Positions 9,249 to 16,462 of a stretch of DNA of 36,494 nt are shown here, piece by piece. Below the pieces are notes generated by a model. It had not been told where the DNA came from and made no database searches. It saw nothing but the letters and a program-made list of their open reading frames with translations. Each line of letters opens with the position of its first letter. Position 1 is the stretch's first letter. The position numbers and the translations under genes were made by a program. The stretch comes from Rhizobiales bacterium Ga0077548 (lineage in GTDB: Bacteria; Pseudomonadota; Alphaproteobacteria; Rhizobiales; Xanthobacteraceae), in the NCBI GenBank assembly GCA_001464215.1, contig LNEZ01000061.1, positions 1 to 36,494 of the forward strand, written 5' to 3'.

Positions 9249-9599
9249 ATGCGCTTTATATTGGCTACCTTAGTTACACTCGGCACGATTGCCGGAGCGG
9301 CGGCACAGACCAATTATGAAAGCTGGCCCGTGCTCAAGAACCCGTTTCCGAGCACTGGTGGCAACAATGTCATGATCGACAAATACGACCCGGTGGTCAG
9401 CGGCGGCAAATGCACGACCGACTTCACCGCGATCATCGAAGGCAAGCCCTACTACAACGAAGTCGTGTTCGATGCCGTACCTACCGCGGGCGGCATTCTC
9501 TGCACCAACGGCAAGTTCCGCGCGAAAGACGGCAGCGCCGAAGGAACAACGCCGTTCGAAGTGTTCATTAAGGACGGTGTCAAACGCGCGAAGCCGTGA
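9249..9599 (+). CDS. Exported hypothetical protein (116 aa)
   Basis: The start at ATG 9249 is preceded by GGGAGGA and opens a signal peptide (MRFILATLVTLGTIAGAAAQ) with likely cleavage after AAA. The mature protein has about 97 residues and two cysteines (in GGKCTTDF and GILCTNGKF) that could form a disulfide in the periplasm. The frame continues upstream to 9153 but lies in AT-rich sequence without a ribosome site. No family recognised; the size and cysteine pair resemble small periplasmic binding or inhibitor proteins. Confidence 0.7.
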   Translation: MRFILATLVTLGTIAGAAAQTNYESWPVLKNPFPSTGGNNVMIDKYDPVVSGGKCTTDFTAIIEGKPYYNEVVFDAVPTAGGILCTNGKFRAKDGSAEGTTPFEVFIKDGVKRAKP

Positions 9600-9667
9600 A
9601 CCCGGAACCTTCCAGCCTCGCGCGGGTTATCCGCCCGAATAGAAATTAAAACCGGAAGGGAAATCAG

Positions 9668-9751
9668 ATGGGACGCGGTCTTCTTCTTTGGCTTATTGGC
9701 ATTCCGCTACCGATCATCCTCGTGATCTGGCTGTTCGGCGGCTTGGGCTAA
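9668..9751 (+). CDS. 27-residue hydrophobic membrane peptide
   Basis: A tiny gene encoding MGRGLLLWLIGIPLPIILVI followed by WLFGGLG and TAA. GGAAGGG lies about 8 bases before the ATG, and the residues are what one expects from a selected membrane helix (GRG cap, Leu/Ile core with Trp at both ends, central proline). A strong terminator follows 47 bases downstream. Small proteins of this size are usually missed in annotation. The function is unknown; such peptides often modulate a larger membrane partner. Confidence 0.55.
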   Translation: MGRGLLLWLIGIPLPIILVIWLFGGLG

Positions 9752-9798
9752 GCCACCTCTAACTTCGCGGCTGCCATCCCCCTCGCAGCCGCCTTCTA

Positions 9799-9835
9799 AT
9801 GACCGGAGCTTCCCCCGCTCCGGTCATTTTATTTT
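9799..9835. terminator. Rho-independent terminator, probably bidirectional
   Basis: Perfect 11-base stem (ATGACCGGAGC / GCTCCGGTCAT) around a 7-base loop, followed on the + strand by TTTATTTT. It lies between the + strand peptide gene and the convergent membrane-protein gene ending at 9839, so it can end the + transcript and perhaps both. Confidence 0.85.
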
Positions 9836-9838
9836 GCG

Positions 9839-10600
9839 TCATTTCACGGTGACGGTATCGACCGGCGTGGTGCCGCGCCCCTTCAGATCGATTTTGATGA
9901 AGAGCCAGAGATCGACGATGGTCTTCGCAGCAATCAGAAGCACAAGCGGCGCAAGCGCCCCGTATTTCTGCGACAGCGCAGCACCTGCCAATATCACCAC
10001 GTGCATGATGATGATGCGGGTATATAGCCCGCCGACGATCGCGCCCGCCTGCCTGCCCTCGAACGAATCCTGATCCACCAGCCGCTTCCAGAGCGGCAGC
10101 TTCGCCATCTCGATGACGAAAGCGATGCCGCGCCCGATGAAGGAAACCGCGAGCGGCAACAACAGGCCGTTTGCGATCACGATGCCGTTCCAGAACTCGT
10201 TCGGCATGGTCTGGAAGAAAGCTTCGCTCAACTGCGTGTTGCGGCCGGGCTTTCCGGAATAAAACGCCCAGAGAAAAATAAAGTGGCCGAGCATGAAGCC
10301 GGTCGAATGCACGAGAAAAAAGCAGAACATGAAGACCCGGCCGAGAACCTCGCCGAAGAAATTCTTCGCGAAGTCTCCACCGATCAGAATCCGCATCAAG
10401 GTCCAGAACGCGATAACGACGGTCTCGGCCCAATAGAGCATCAGGAGCACGAAGGTATTCCAGCCCCAGAACACGACGCCGATCAGCGGAATCAGGTTGG
10501 AGACCAGAACGATCATGACTGGAAGATAAAGTCCGATACCGGAGAACGGCTCAGGGTCGCGCGGCGTGCCGGGATGATTCTTGCTGCTCATGTTCTGCAT
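9839..10600 (-). CDS. DUF6498-like polytopic membrane protein
   Basis: A 253-residue integral membrane protein with about six hydrophobic segments. The N-terminal half has NLIPLIGVVFWGW and LLMLYWAETVVIAFW, followed by a FFLVHSTGFMLGHFIFLW segment with paired histidines in the membrane, a pattern I associate with DUF6498. No function is established for the family; the intramembrane His residues could bind metal. An alternative ATG is three codons downstream (10591), and neither has a strong ribosome site. A terminator lies just beyond its stop. Confidence 0.78.
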   Translation of the reverse strand: MQNMSSKNHPGTPRDPEPFSGIGLYLPVMIVLVSNLIPLIGVVFWGWNTFVLLMLYWAETVVIAFWTLMRILIGGDFAKNFFGEVLGRVFMFCFFLVHSTGFMLGHFIFLWAFYSGKPGRNTQLSEAFFQTMPNEFWNGIVIANGLLLPLAVSFIGRGIAFVIEMAKLPLWKRLVDQDSFEGRQAGAIVGGLYTRIIIMHVVILAGAALSQKYGALAPLVLLIAAKTIVDLWLFIKIDLKGRGTTPVDTVTVK

Positions 10601-10649
10601 CGGCGAAAACCGTAATTCCGCAGGGCGGGTCAGGATGAGGCGATTCGCG

Positions 10650-10670
10650 CCTGAAATTCACAGTTTCAGG
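10650..10670. repeat. 7-bp inverted repeat upstream of membrane protein gene
   Basis: CCTGAAA and TTTCAGG flank 7 bases, about 50 bases upstream of the 10600 start codon. It is perfectly symmetric and could be an operator. Apart from this repeat and the hairpin at 10778, I see nothing in the 213-base gap 10601-10813. Confidence 0.4.
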
Positions 10671-10777
10671 CATGAGACCGATGACTGCGGCGTCAAAAAA
10701 CTGTTAGCCTTATGTCATGTAAGCGATTCGCGAATGCGACGCTTCTCTCCACTCCTCCCGGCGTGGCGTAAAGAACT

Positions 10778-10809
10778 GAGGCGGCCTTCGGGCCGCCTCT
10801 TCTGTTTGT
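10778..10809 (-). terminator. Terminator hairpin after ceramidase-like gene
   Basis: Perfect 9-base GC stem (GAGGCGGCC / GGCCGCCTC) closed by a four-base loop, immediately downstream of the minus-strand gene ending at 10814. The minus-strand tail is only moderately T-rich (AGTTCTTT); the + strand tail is TTCTGTTTGT. It most likely ends the ceramidase-like transcript. Confidence 0.7.
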
Positions 10810-10813
10810 GGCG

Positions 10814-11476
10814 CTATTTCGCCCCTGACTTCTCTTTGATCACGGTCCAGAGCATCAGATAGATCAGCGCGCCGTTCAGGCAGTGCCAGACGAAGTGCGT
10901 GCCCAGCGGAAACTGCGCGCACACGCTCGGATCGACGATGCGGAAGCTCAAGGAAAGCGCGAACAGTGCGGCCGCGCAAAGATAAGCGCCGCCGACCCAG
11001 CGCATTTCACCGCCCTTCATGCGCAGAAGAATGCCGAGGATCACGAGTGCGCCGAGCACCGGGAAATAAAATCCTGAGTTATTGAGGAAACCCGGCGGCA
11101 ACAGTCGCGGCAGCACACCGGCGACAGCAAGGAATACTGCAATCCATATTGTGGTTGCGACCACGCTCTGCCCGAGAAACCGCCGCAGCGTGTAAACGAG
11201 AAACGCCACGACGAAGATTCCAATCGGGATCGAATCCGCGAGCAGGCCCCATCGCGTCGCAAAAGTATGAAACAGCGACGAGCCGATGCCGACCAGCACC
11301 GCAAGCCCGATCAGCAGCAGGATGAAGCGGTCGCTTTTGCCTTCGCGTTTCCACAAGAAATAGGCGCCGGCGGCGGCGAGGAAGAAAGCGAGATTGCTGA
11401 TTGCATTCACCGGCTCGGCCCAGAGCCCGGCGTGCAGCCGTTCGCAATAGAGATCGAGCGGATCGTTCAGAGCCAT
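10814..11476 (-). CDS. Ceramidase-like (CREST superfamily) membrane hydrolase
   Basis: A 220-residue protein with seven predicted membrane segments. It carries the metal-site motifs of the alkaline ceramidase / Per1 / CREST superfamily: PLDLYCER and AEPVNAISNLAF near the N-terminus, SSLFHTFATRWGLLADSIPI (Ser, His and Asp) in the middle, and GTHFVWHCLNGALIYL (His-x3-His) at the end. Family members are zinc-dependent intramembrane amide hydrolases acting on lipids. The bacterial substrate is unknown; ceramide is not a given, and another N-acyl lipid is possible. It stands alone between a DUF6498-like gene and the EAL gene. Confidence 0.85.
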   Translation of the reverse strand: MALNDPLDLYCERLHAGLWAEPVNAISNLAFFLAAAGAYFLWKREGKSDRFILLLIGLAVLVGIGSSLFHTFATRWGLLADSIPIGIFVVAFLVYTLRRFLGQSVVATTIWIAVFLAVAGVLPRLLPPGFLNNSGFYFPVLGALVILGILLRMKGGEMRWVGGAYLCAAALFALSLSFRIVDPSVCAQFPLGTHFVWHCLNGALIYLMLWTVIKEKSGAK

Positions 11477-11666
11477 GCTGGAATTCCTGCTGCCTTGGAC
11501 AAGCGCGCATATTGCCCGCGCAGAGGCCGATTTGCGAGTCGAGGCAGGCCATTATCCCGCGCGCCTCAGATACGGATTCCGCGCGTTCACGCGGCGACTG
11601 CGAAAACGTAAAATTATCGAGTCGAATGAATCGGATAGCGCGGATTTTGCGAGCTAATCCAGAGCT

Positions 11667-13295
11667 TCAGGCGGCGCTTGCGGCCTGCTCGGGTTGCGTG
11701 GTCTTGGCCGCATACATCGCTTCGATCAGCGCGATATAGGAGCTAGCAGGCAGCGGCGGCGCGAAAACATAGCCCTGCGCCTGATGCACGCCCTTGCGGC
11801 GCAGATACTCGACCTGATCGAAACTCTCGACGCCCTCGGCAATCACCTCCATGTTCATCGTGCGCGCAAGCTCAAGCAACGTCTCGATGATGGTCTGGGA
11901 ATGCCGTTCGGTGTTGATCGCATCTATGAAGAGTTTGTCGATCTTAATCGTATCGACGCCGAGCTTCATCAGATACGACAGACCGCCGTGGCCGGTTCCC
12001 ACGTCGTCGATGGCCACGCGAATGCCGAGCTTCTGCAGCCGCTCGATAATATTGCGGGCGAGATCGAGGTCCGGCAGCGGCTCGCGCTCGGTCACCTCGA
12101 GCACGATCTGCGAAAGACTGATCTGCGAATTCGTGAAAATCGTCTTCAGCTCTTCGATGATCGAGTCGTTCGCGAAATGACCGGCATAGAGATTGAACGC
12201 GATGTTGATCTGCGGCCGGCTTATATGCACGGCCCCTACTTCGACGCAGGCGCGCTTCATCAATGCGCGCGTCATCGGATAGATGAGGCCTGAGCGCTCC
12301 GCGAGCGGGATGAAATTTGCGGGCGACACCATGGTCCCGTCCGGGCGGCGCCACCGCGCCAGCACTTCCGCGCCGACGATCTTGCCGGTCGAGATGTCGA
12401 TCGTGGGCTGGAAGAACGGGACGATCTCGCCGTTTTCGATTGCTTCGCGGAATTGCACCAACGGGTCGCTGCGGTTGCGGCGGAAATAGAGTGCAACGAA
12501 TGCAAAAATCAGAATCGTAACGAGCGCCGAACCGATGCGGCCGACGACCATCAGGTCGCGGTACTCCTCGGTGAGCGTTGCGCGGGTCCGCTCGACCACG
12601 ACTGAGATGGGAAAGCGCTCCGATTTCAGATGCACGCCGAGCGTGCGGGTGTGATCGATGCTGAGACCTTCATCCCCGATCGGGCGGGCGGCCACGATTT
12701 CGGAGTTGTCGAGCGCTAGCCGCAGGCTGCGGCCGTTCTGGAAATTGTCGTCGATGGTATCCGGCACCAGAAAATCCGCTGGGATCAGCGCGCCCAGCGG
12801 CTTCGCGTTCTTGCGGTCGAGCCGGAGCCGGAGCGCGCGGTCGTTGCGGTCGCGGAAGCGGATCAACGAGAGTTCAAAACGCTTGTCCGCCAGCAATAAT
12901 TCGCGCGATACCGCGCGCGGCTCGCCGCCGTCGCCGAAATTGGTGCAGGTGGTAAGGCCGCTTTCGTCCAGTACCGCGATTTCCTTGATCGGAGTCGAGG
13001 CGCTCGTGGCCTTGCGCATGATCTCAAGCGATCTCTGATCGCAGCCTTCAACCACCGAAGAAAGGTCGACGAGGGTCGCCATCGCGCTATCGAGGCGGAT
13101 TTCGGCAAGGCCGAGCGCGCTGCGCGCTTGCGACTCAAGCTTCGCGCGCGCGCTGCGTTCGACGTAGCCGCTAAGATTGAATTCGACCAGCAAAGTAGGC
13201 ACACAGGCGACCGCAGCGCCGCCCAGCACAACCCCTGCCCACCATGCCTTCGATTTGCGCACGCAATCCGACCTTGACCGCCCGGTTCCGAACAT
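11667..13295 (-). CDS. CSS-type sensor c-di-GMP phosphodiesterase (EAL)
   Basis: A 542-residue inner-membrane phosphodiesterase hydrolysing cyclic di-GMP to pGpG. Layout: membrane segment (about residues 19-36), periplasmic sensor of about 210 residues with two cysteines (Cys85 and Cys117), second membrane segment (about 249-270), cytoplasmic EAL domain (about 285-535). The EAL motif reads EVL near residue 308 (a common active variant); LEVTERE, AIDDVGTG, TIKIDKLFID, EVIAEGVES and the final QAQGY are all present, so catalysis is expected. The sensor resembles the CSS-motif domain of PdeC-type enzymes, but the motif reads Cys-Thr-Asn. No good ribosome site precedes ATG 13295; a GTG at 13262 (residue 12) is an alternative and fits better with the CtrA-like site just upstream. 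Confidence 0.9.
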   Translation of the reverse strand: MFGTGRSRSDCVRKSKAWWAGVVLGGAAVACVPTLLVEFNLSGYVERSARAKLESQARSALGLAEIRLDSAMATLVDLSSVVEGCDQRSLEIMRKATSASTPIKEIAVLDESGLTTCTNFGDGGEPRAVSRELLLADKRFELSLIRFRDRNDRALRLRLDRKNAKPLGALIPADFLVPDTIDDNFQNGRSLRLALDNSEIVAARPIGDEGLSIDHTRTLGVHLKSERFPISVVVERTRATLTEEYRDLMVVGRIGSALVTILIFAFVALYFRRNRSDPLVQFREAIENGEIVPFFQPTIDISTGKIVGAEVLARWRRPDGTMVSPANFIPLAERSGLIYPMTRALMKRACVEVGAVHISRPQINIAFNLYAGHFANDSIIEELKTIFTNSQISLSQIVLEVTEREPLPDLDLARNIIERLQKLGIRVAIDDVGTGHGGLSYLMKLGVDTIKIDKLFIDAINTERHSQTIIETLLELARTMNMEVIAEGVESFDQVEYLRRKGVHQAQGYVFAPPLPASSYIALIEAMYAAKTTQPEQAASAA

Positions 13296-13311
13296 AAGAA
13301 CAATGTGCGGA

Positions 13312-13326
13312 TTAAGGTTGCGTTAA
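13312..13326. promoter_or_regulatory. CtrA-type binding site (TTAA-N7-TTAA)
   Basis: An exact TTAA-N7-TTAA match, the full CtrA recognition pattern of alphaproteobacteria, centred 24 bases before the annotated start (57 before the GTG alternative) of the EAL phosphodiesterase. It sits in the 49-base gap after the GT2 stop. I found no second match in the window. Regulation by CtrA is inferred. Confidence 0.55.
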
Positions 13327-13344
13327 CGATCAGAAGTGCCGCGA

Positions 13345-14097
13345 TCAGCGGGCTTTGGCGGCAGCGACCGCGGCCCACTTCTTATAAGTATAGCGCGCCT
13401 GATAGCTAGCGACGCGCAGGCCGGTAGCGCCATCGAGAAAACCGAGTTGCAGGACGAAGCTCCGCAGATAAGCGGCGGCACCCCTGAGCAGCGCTTCCGG
13501 GGCGCTAGCGCTTCGGCCCTGTGCGAGCAGTTCTTGGGACGCGATTTGCGCGTAGCGCTCGATCTTGCCGTTCGCATCCTCGGCACTGACGATGGTGTTG
13601 TGCTCGATCGGATTCTTGAGTGTGCGTACCTCGCCCTCGACGATCACGCTTTCATGGACGAGGTTATTGTTGAAGCGTCCGCGATCGCGGCGATAGAGAC
13701 GGAGTACATGATCCGGCCACCAGCCGCCGAAGCGAACAATATGCCCGCAGAAACGGTTACGGCGCGGCATCCGGTAGCCTAGCGCAGCCGAAGAATCTTC
13801 CAGCACGGCTTTTATTTCCGCGATCAGGCCTTCTTCCATCCACTCGTCGGAATCGAGCGACAGAATCCAGTCGCCGCTGGCCGCGTCCTGTGCGCGGCTC
13901 TTCTGCGGGCCGAAGCCCGGCCAGTCTTTCGGCTCGAGAATTTTCGCACCGAAGCCGCGCGCGATCTCCAGCGTGCGATCCGTGCTGCCGCTATCGACCA
14001 CGACGATCTCATCCGCGATACCCGCCGCCGAGCGCAAACAGCGCTCGATCGAGGCTTCCTCGTTTTTGGTGATAACAATGAGGGAAAGACGCGGCAT
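13345..14097 (-). CDS. Family 2 glycosyltransferase, LPS core type
   Basis: A 250-residue GT-A fold glycosyltransferase, probably cytoplasmic and membrane-associated. It has the GT2 start LSLIVITKNEEASIERCL, EIVVVDSGSTDRTLEIA, the metal-binding LSLDSDEW (DxD) and a C-terminal domain (VLQLGFLDGATGLRVASYQA) typical of the WaaE/KdtX-like group that adds sugars to lipopolysaccharide inner core. The donor sugar cannot be read from sequence. It is divergent from the WaaG-like gene at 14191 with 93 bases between, and belongs with the other glycan genes up to 17743. Length is normal. Confidence 0.88.
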   Translation of the reverse strand: MPRLSLIVITKNEEASIERCLRSAAGIADEIVVVDSGSTDRTLEIARGFGAKILEPKDWPGFGPQKSRAQDAASGDWILSLDSDEWMEEGLIAEIKAVLEDSSAALGYRMPRRNRFCGHIVRFGGWWPDHVLRLYRRDRGRFNNNLVHESVIVEGEVRTLKNPIEHNTIVSAEDANGKIERYAQIASQELLAQGRSASAPEALLRGAAAYLRSFVLQLGFLDGATGLRVASYQARYTYKKWAAVAAAKAR

Positions 14098-14190
14098 ATC
14101 GGTTTCGTTGCGAAGACAGACCGTTTCGGGCTATCTGAGGCGAGCCTGTTTCAAAGCGGCGAACAGCTCGTTTCATCGAAGAAGCACGAT

Positions 14191-15366
14191 ATGCCGCAGC
14201 CCGGTTCGCCCGTCCAGCCCGTGACAAAGCTCCCGAAACTCGCATTCGTGCGCCAGAAATTCTCCCGCTTCGGCGGCGGAGAGCTAATTCTAGACCGCAC
14301 TATTCAAACGCTCCTGAAGCGCGGGGCCGCAATTTCGATCATCGCGCGCGAATGGCAGCCACAGCAAGGACTCGAATTCCAGCGTTGCGATCCATCACGC
14401 TCGCCGCGCGCGAGCCGCGACTCGCGCTTTGCCAAAGCTGCCTGTTCGATCATTGCGGGAATGCCGGATACGCTCGTGCAATCGCATGAACGGCTTGCCT
14501 GCTGCGACATTTATCGCGCCGGCGACGGCGTTCACGCCGCTTATCTCGCACATCGTGCGCGCGGCATGGGCCCGCTGAAGCGGCTGTTTCAGAATATAAG
14601 CGGCTATCACCGCAATGTCGTGCGGCTGGAGCGCGAGATGTTCGCAAGCCCGCGGCTAAAAGCCGTAATCGTGAACTCCGAGATGGTTGCCGATGAGATT
14701 GTCGCGCATTTTTCCTATCCGCGTGAACGTATTCACCTCATCCCGAACGGAATCGAGCTTTCGAAATTCGAGGCGAGCGCTCTGAACACTTTGCGCGAAG
14801 AGTCTCTCAAGAAACTTGATGTTGTTGCCGGGAAAAAGATTCTGGTCACGATCGGCTCCGGCTATGAACGAAAAGGTGTCGCGCAATCGATAGAGGCCCT
14901 CGCACGCAGCAAGAGCGGCGCGATGCTTCTTGTAATCGGCAGCGAAAAGCGGGTGTCGCGCTATGAAGGTCTCGCGGAGCGTATGGGTATTCGCAACGAT
15001 GTGGTTTTTCTCGGCCGGCAGGAGAACGTGCTGCCTTATCTTGCCGTCGCAGACGCGATGATTTTGCCTTCGGTTTACGATCCCTTCCCTTCGGCGGCGC
15101 TGGAAGGCTTTGCTGCGGGATTGCCGGTGATTACTTCCGAAGGCTGCGGCGCGCGGGATATCGCAAGAGAACTCGACCGCGGGCTCGTACGAGATGCGAA
15201 CGACACTGCCGGGCTCGCTGCCGCGATTTCGATTGCGCTCGCGCTCACTGAGAAAGCAGATACAAGAGAGCGCGCACGCGCGATTGCCGCACGCTTCGAC
15301 ATGGACCGCATGGCCGAACAGATGCTTGCGCTGTATGAGCAGGTCGAACAAGAAAAAGCTGTTTAA
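14191..15366 (+). CDS. Family 4 glycosyltransferase, WaaG-like
   Basis: A 391-residue GT-B fold retaining glycosyltransferase resembling the lipopolysaccharide glucosyltransferase WaaG: FSRFGGGE near the N-terminus (donor-proximal Gly loop), SHERLACCDIYRAGDGVH in the first domain, IPNGIELSKF at the domain junction, LVTIGSGYERKG and the C-terminal donor site YDPFPSAALEGFAAGLPV with the E-x7-E-like pair. Probable role: adding a hexose to the outer part of the LPS core, at the cytoplasmic face of the inner membrane. The ATG at 14191 has GAAGAAG upstream. The next GT4 gene begins 3 bases after its stop, so the two are co-translated. Confidence 0.88.
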   Translation: MPQPGSPVQPVTKLPKLAFVRQKFSRFGGGELILDRTIQTLLKRGAAISIIAREWQPQQGLEFQRCDPSRSPRASRDSRFAKAACSIIAGMPDTLVQSHERLACCDIYRAGDGVHAAYLAHRARGMGPLKRLFQNISGYHRNVVRLEREMFASPRLKAVIVNSEMVADEIVAHFSYPRERIHLIPNGIELSKFEASALNTLREESLKKLDVVAGKKILVTIGSGYERKGVAQSIEALARSKSGAMLLVIGSEKRVSRYEGLAERMGIRNDVVFLGRQENVLPYLAVADAMILPSVYDPFPSAALEGFAAGLPVITSEGCGARDIARELDRGLVRDANDTAGLAAAISIALALTEKADTRERARAIAARFDMDRMAEQMLALYEQVEQEKAV

Positions 15367-15369
15367 GAA

Positions 15370-16458
15370 ATGAGAATTCTTCACACTGAAAGTTCGGTCG
15401 GCTGGGGCGGACAGGAAATCCGCATCTTAGATGAAAGCGCCGGGCTGATTGCGCGCGGACATGAGGTTGCGATCGTGGCTCCCGCGGAGGCGCAGATTGC
15501 GCTCGCAGCACCAGCGCGAGGCATTCCCTATTTTCCTGCGCCCATCTTCAATCGAAACTTTCGTGCGATCCGCGAGCTTCGAAAAGTAATTACGGAATTC
15601 AAACCGGATGTAGTCGTCACGCACAGTTCGACCGATAGCTGGATCAGTGCGCTCGCAACCGGCTTTGGCAGAAAGATTCCGATTGTGCGCGTGCGCCATC
15701 TTGGAGCGCCGGTACGCTCAAGCGTAACAAGCAGATTCATTTACAAAACCGTTCCGACACTTGTCGTCGGCACGGGTCACGCCGTGCGCGAAATGCTGAT
15801 CAGGAATGTCGGTCTCGATCCCGCGCGCGTGTTCTCGATTCCCACCGGAACGGATACCGAGAAATTCGCGCCACGCGATCGCACACAAGCGCGACTAGGC
15901 AGCCCCTACTCCGCGGGCGACCGCGTCGCCGGCATCGTCGCGACGCTGCGTATGGGCAAAGGCGTTCCGTATCTCCTGGCCGCCGCGATGCGGCCAGAAC
16001 TGCGCGACGTCAAATTACTTGTCGTCGGCGACGGTCCACAGCTTGAAAACCTGCAACGCGAAGCTACCGAAATCGGTGTCGCCGGCCGCGTGCATTTCAC
16101 CGGGCGCCAGGAAGACGTGACCAAGTGGCTGAACATGATGGATGTCTTCGTGTTGCCGTCGATCGTGGACGAAGGCGTGCCGCAGGCGCTCTCACAGGCC
16201 ATGTCGAGCGCGCTTCCGGTCGTGACAACGCGATCCGGCGCGATTGTCGAACTCGTCCGCGACGGTGAAACCGGGTTGTTCGTGCCGAAGGAAGATGCGG
16301 CAGCACTCGCCACCGCAATCAAGCGCGTGCTCGACGATCCTGCACTTGGCACGCGACTCGGTACCGCGTCGCGCGCGCATATCGAAGCGGGCTATACGCG
16401 AAAAAAGATGCTCGACGATATGGAATCGTTGTTGATGCGCGCAGCCGCGCGCGGATAG
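15370..16458 (+). CDS. Family 4 glycosyltransferase
   Basis: A 362-residue GT-B glycosyltransferase. N-terminal domain with VGWGGQEIRILDESAGL, the central IPTGTDTEKF joint, and the C-terminal nucleotide-sugar site VLPSIVDEGVPQALSQAMSS followed by LPVVTTRSGA and ETGLFVP. It forms an operon with the WaaG-like gene (3-base gap) and probably adds the following sugar of the same surface glycan. Donor and acceptor unknown. It converges with the sugar dehydrogenase gene, only four bases between stops, with no terminator visible. Confidence 0.88.
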   Translation: MRILHTESSVGWGGQEIRILDESAGLIARGHEVAIVAPAEAQIALAAPARGIPYFPAPIFNRNFRAIRELRKVITEFKPDVVVTHSSTDSWISALATGFGRKIPIVRVRHLGAPVRSSVTSRFIYKTVPTLVVGTGHAVREMLIRNVGLDPARVFSIPTGTDTEKFAPRDRTQARLGSPYSAGDRVAGIVATLRMGKGVPYLLAAAMRPELRDVKLLVVGDGPQLENLQREATEIGVAGRVHFTGRQEDVTKWLNMMDVFVLPSIVDEGVPQALSQAMSSALPVVTTRSGAIVELVRDGETGLFVPKEDAAALATAIKRVLDDPALGTRLGTASRAHIEAGYTRKKMLDDMESLLMRAAARG

Positions 16459-16462
16459 CGAA

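Noticed and set aside
11475..11657. A 60-codon + strand frame between the ceramidase-like and EAL genes
   Set aside because: No ribosome site, Arg-rich shadow composition; the gap more likely holds the promoter of the ceramidase-like gene.
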